Shown here: positions 61,309 to 64,000 of the stretch, piece by piece
Numbering within the stretch: the stretch's first letter is position 1
Layout of the letters: each line of letters begins with the position of its first letter
DNA from: Quillaja saponaria
Lineage: Eukaryota; Streptophyta; Magnoliopsida; Fabales; Quillajaceae
Direction: 5' to 3'
Assembly (NCBI GenBank): GCA_029379385.1
Contig: CM055612.1
Coordinates: 8,122,001-8,186,000, forward strand
DNA: 64,000 nt
Notes under the pieces: generated by a model
Database searches by the model: none
The model's input: the letters and a program-made list of their open reading frames with translations, nothing else
What the model was told of the DNA's origin: nothing
Translations under genes and position numbers: made by a program

Positions 61309-62538
61309 TTAAGTTTGAAGAGGGAGGGTCAGGATTTGTTCAGTGTCCGAGTCTGAGAGTTCCTGTATATGGATAATAGTGGATGAGGAAGTAAAAGGTA
61401 GTTGAGGTGAGGAAGTTGACATGAGAGGATTCGAGTATGAGGAATTTGGTTGGGATTGAACTGTATCAATATACGAGAAGGAGCTGCATTCAGTAAATGA
61501 GATTGCTGACTGATGTTTATATGCTTGAATTGGGTTACCAGGGAGGTTAGCTTTATTTGGGGCAAGTAACGAGGATGAGAGTACAGGGAGACACGTGTTA
61601 CCTTTTGGTTGGGTGGCACTTTGAGAAGAAATATGATGAACAAAACTTTTTCCTCCCATTCTCAAAATTTGCTTATGCAATTCATCCATTTTGTCTTCAA
61701 TCTTAATCTGAGTTGGTGATGGAGGTCCTTGTTCATTAATACTCAATGGAGAGTTAACGAGAGTAAATGAACTAGAGCTAAAAGGATTATACTCAGGATT
61801 GTCTGCTCTAATCCATGGACCATAAAGCTGGAATTTGTCACCTTTTGGTGTAGTAACTGTAGTTACTTCCTTCTCTTTACACCACCTGAACTCATGACCA
61901 AGCATGCCACACTTGTAGCAAACATCTGGTAATCTTTCATACTTAAATTGGATCCAGAAATCTAGTAAATCTTGCCTTTGCTAGAATAAACCACACTTCA
62001 ATGGTGTATGCACATCAATTTCCACCTTGACCCTGCAATATTTGTTACCTGGCTTCTTTAGTTCAGTACACAAATCAATCTCCATTAATGACCCTAGTTG
62101 TCTCCTTATTTTTTGAATGTTGGTAGGTATCATATAAATTGGAGGAATACCATGGAGTTGAACCCAAAAAGGAGAGGAGGAAAAGTCAATCTCCTGAAGG
62201 GTTAGCAGTGGGTTCCATGGTTTTAGGACCAAATGGGCATTATTTATAGATCAGGTGACTTTATCAAGAACTCGTTTTTTGTGTACTTCATGGGAGAAGG
62301 AGAAAAGGAAGGTGTTGGTATCAATTTTAGAGACATGAACTGCTTGAGTTGTCTTCCATGCCTTGTCAAATACAGCCTTAACAACATATCTTTTAAATTT
62401 TTTGTAACTGATAAGTTTACCAACAAGACAGTGGGAAGTTATATTTTGTCCTTGAGATGGGTCTGGGGTAAGGTCAATTGTGGTGAGATTTGAGGCTTTT
62501 GTAACGAGGTCCCCTAGATCAAGGGAAGGGTCCCCCAT
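61309..62538 (-). pseudogene. LINE ORF1: DUF4283-like region and zinc knuckle
   Basis: From ATG 62538 (MGDPSLDLGDLVTKA) one frame runs to 61309 and is broken only by a TGA near 62252 (where Trp is expected before SINNAHLVLKPWNP) and a TAG near 61982. Landmarks are FLFSFSHEVHKKRVLDK, LVLKPWNPLL, FWVQLHGIPPIYM and the zinc knuckle CYKCGMLGHEFRWC (CX2CX4HX4C). A Ser/Pro/Gln-rich tail follows. This is the usual ORF1 plan of plant L1-type LINEs, an RNA-binding chaperone-like protein. Confidence 0.9.
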
Positions 62539-62720
62539 AATTTGGGTAGAATTAGGGAGGAATTGGAGTATAGCCAAGAGATCTGGGTATGGAGCTAAAG
62601 GTGTGCGGTTAAGATGTAGGAAGAGAAAGAAAGTAATTACACAGGAAACTGAGCTTCACAGAAAGAGCATGAAAATTAAGATGTAGGAATAGATAGAAAT
62701 ATAATCACCCAAAAGGATTA

Positions 62721-62768
62721 GCTTCACAAAGGAAGAGCTTCACAACGGAAGAGCTTCACAACGGAAGA
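62721..62768. repeat. three 16-bp tandem repeats at the LINE 5' end
   Basis: Units gcttcacaaaggaaga, gcttcacaacggaaga and gcttcacaacggaaga in the leader, about 180 bases upstream of ORF1. LINE 5' regions often carry tandem promoter repeats, but no promoter activity is shown here. Confidence 0.85.
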
Positions 62769-62784
62769 GAGAGAGTGGTCATTT

Positions 62785-64000
62785 TTAATTTTAATAATAT
62801 ATATAATTAAATACATTCTTATAAATTGATGATTTAACAATGTTTAATATTTGTTAAAATTAAGTTACTTGCCTTTAGTTACGCTTTTCAACAAAGTATC
62901 TTCCATAATGTCGAAAAAGAAAGAAAGAAAAAAGACAACTAAATTGGAAATTACCAATAAATTGAGCTGAAAATATGACTCCCATTTGGATGGTTTAAAG
63001 ATACTGTAAATGCTTTAGGCTATTTAAAATTTTGAGTTCACGTTAATTATCATGAAAAAAAATAGTTAAGACCATAAATGAATATAATTTAAAAGTAGTA
63101 AATTATTTATTACACAAAATTTTGAGTTTACGTAATTAACAATTGTAATAAATAATACAAAATTTTTACATTTATCACTTTAACAAGTGTCTTAAGGGCA
63201 CCAGTTAGAAAAATCTATTTAGATATCTAAATTTCTAATAAATAAATTTAGTAAATCATGTGTTTTCAATAGTGATTTAGATATCTAAATTTTTACTCCA
63301 TACTTAGATAAAGTTTAGAATTCAATAATTATTTTACATTAATGTATCACTAAATTTAGTAAACCAGAGCATGACGAAACTTTGAGTAACTAACCAAAAA
63401 AAATAAAATTCCTTGTGGGTAGAATGAGAATGAACCTGGATTTATTTCTTTAAATTCGATCCGATTAATTAAATAATTTGAGTTTTGATTGGGGGTATGT
63501 ACTTTGTTTATAAATTTTATAATATTAATGAAATTTTGAATATATAAGATTAGACTATTAAATTTAAGAGTCCTATTTATTGTTCTCTTTCTCCCTCTTC
63601 TCCTATCCCATCCTTACCAACCTCTATATTGTCTAATACTCATTTTCATTATGTTTGAGCAAAAAACACACTTTATTTCTTTATATGTTAGGTTAGCTTT
63701 AAGATTTACTAATTTTATATTACTCTTCCATTATCTCTAATTTTAAATGAGACAAGATTTAGGTTGATTTATTAGCTATCGAATCGCATATCAAACGGAG
63801 TGGTAATTTTTTTTTATTTTTTATTTCTAATGAATCATGCATCCAACATTTTTTGTTGGGTTCGATAAAACTAAAATTAAAAATTATATTTTATGTACTG
63901 GTAGTTCGTTGTATTGGTTTCCAACTAGGGGTGAGTACTCAGTCAGGTCGATTGGTTTTGAGGCATTTATTGACCGACCTGACAAAGTCGGTTGTCTACA
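62785..64000. other. AT-rich region, no gene seen
   Basis: AT-rich DNA with two copies of the near-palindrome tttagatatctaaattt (63220 and 63278). The last 75 bases (from ctaggggtgagtactcag near 63925) resemble the start of a non-autonomous hAT-like element that continues beyond the window. Confidence 0.4.

Larger units (their letters stand above)
56816..62784 (-). mobile_element. L1-type LINE retrotransposon with RNase H domain, inactive
   Basis: About 6 kb on the minus strand: a 5' leader with tandem repeats, ORF1 (nucleic-acid binding), ORF2 (endonuclease, reverse transcriptase, RNase H) and a short A-rich tail, seen as oligo-T at 56816-56829 on the + strand. A possible target duplication is ttaatttaataat (56804-56816) against ttaattttaataat (62785-62798), weak because the flanks are AT-rich. 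Both ORFs carry stops. Confidence 0.92.

Noticed and set aside
1..64000. tRNA genes, rRNA genes or CRISPR arrays
   Set aside because: No cloverleaf with conserved arms, rRNA stretch or spacer-repeat array was noticed on reading; a tRNAscan run would be needed to exclude tRNAs.

Overview
The window is nuclear DNA from a eudicot plant. It is AT-rich, its genes carry introns with GT/AG borders, and the recognisable proteins belong to plant families: UDP-sugar pyrophosphorylase, a calmodulin-like protein, a PMT-type Golgi methyltransferase, a BTB protein of the At4g08455 type, a type III polyketide synthase, a TTC33-like TPR protein and a plant L1-type LINE with an RNase H domain. I cannot name the species.

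Layout. 1-1.7 kb: last two exons of UDP-sugar pyrophosphorylase (+). 2.67-3.17 kb: intronless CML44-like EF-hand gene (+). 3.2-7.6 kb: AT-rich spacer holding a foldback element whose loop is a degenerate telomere-type G-rich tract (5316-5698). 7.6-13.06 kb: nine-exon PMT methyltransferase (+), all exons recognisable but with three frame disruptions and one lost splice acceptor. 13.7-17.0 kb: two-exon BTB/POZ gene (-). 17.8-18.8 kb: decayed Ty3/Gypsy gag (+). 18.96-20.05 kb: truncated, frameshifted type III PKS (-). 21.46-27.06 kb: complete five-exon TTC33-like TPR gene (-).

24-55 kb is an array of degenerate tandem duplications. Each unit carries the 5' part of the TPR gene (-), an AT-rich spacer, then a small uncharacterised gene (+). 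Unit A (about 24.07-33.04 kb) overlaps the complete TPR gene. Unit B (about 33.04-47.0 kb) has TPR exons 1-3 only. Unit C (about 48.3-55.15 kb) has TPR exons 1-2 only. The small gene has three 96-bp coding repeats in A and B but one in C; a diverged relative (D) lies at 55.55 kb. Later insertions date the units: a 3.8-kb solo-LTR-like element with a 5-bp target duplication is only in B, a 1-kb hAT-like element is in A and B but not C, and a CHX cation/H+ exchanger fragment is only in A. A MULE transposase remnant lies between B and C.

56.8-62.8 kb is a nearly full-length but dead LINE (-) with ORF1 (DUF4283-like region plus zinc knuckle) and ORF2 (endonuclease, reverse transcriptase, RNase H). 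The last 1.2 kb is AT-rich with no gene seen.

Intact-looking genes are USP (partial), CML, BTB, the A copy of TPR, the three small genes and D. PMT and PKS look like pseudogenes, though homopolymer sequencing errors could explain part of the PMT damage. No operon-like or pathway cluster is evident. The most unusual content is the nested duplication array and the internal repeat expansion in its small gene.
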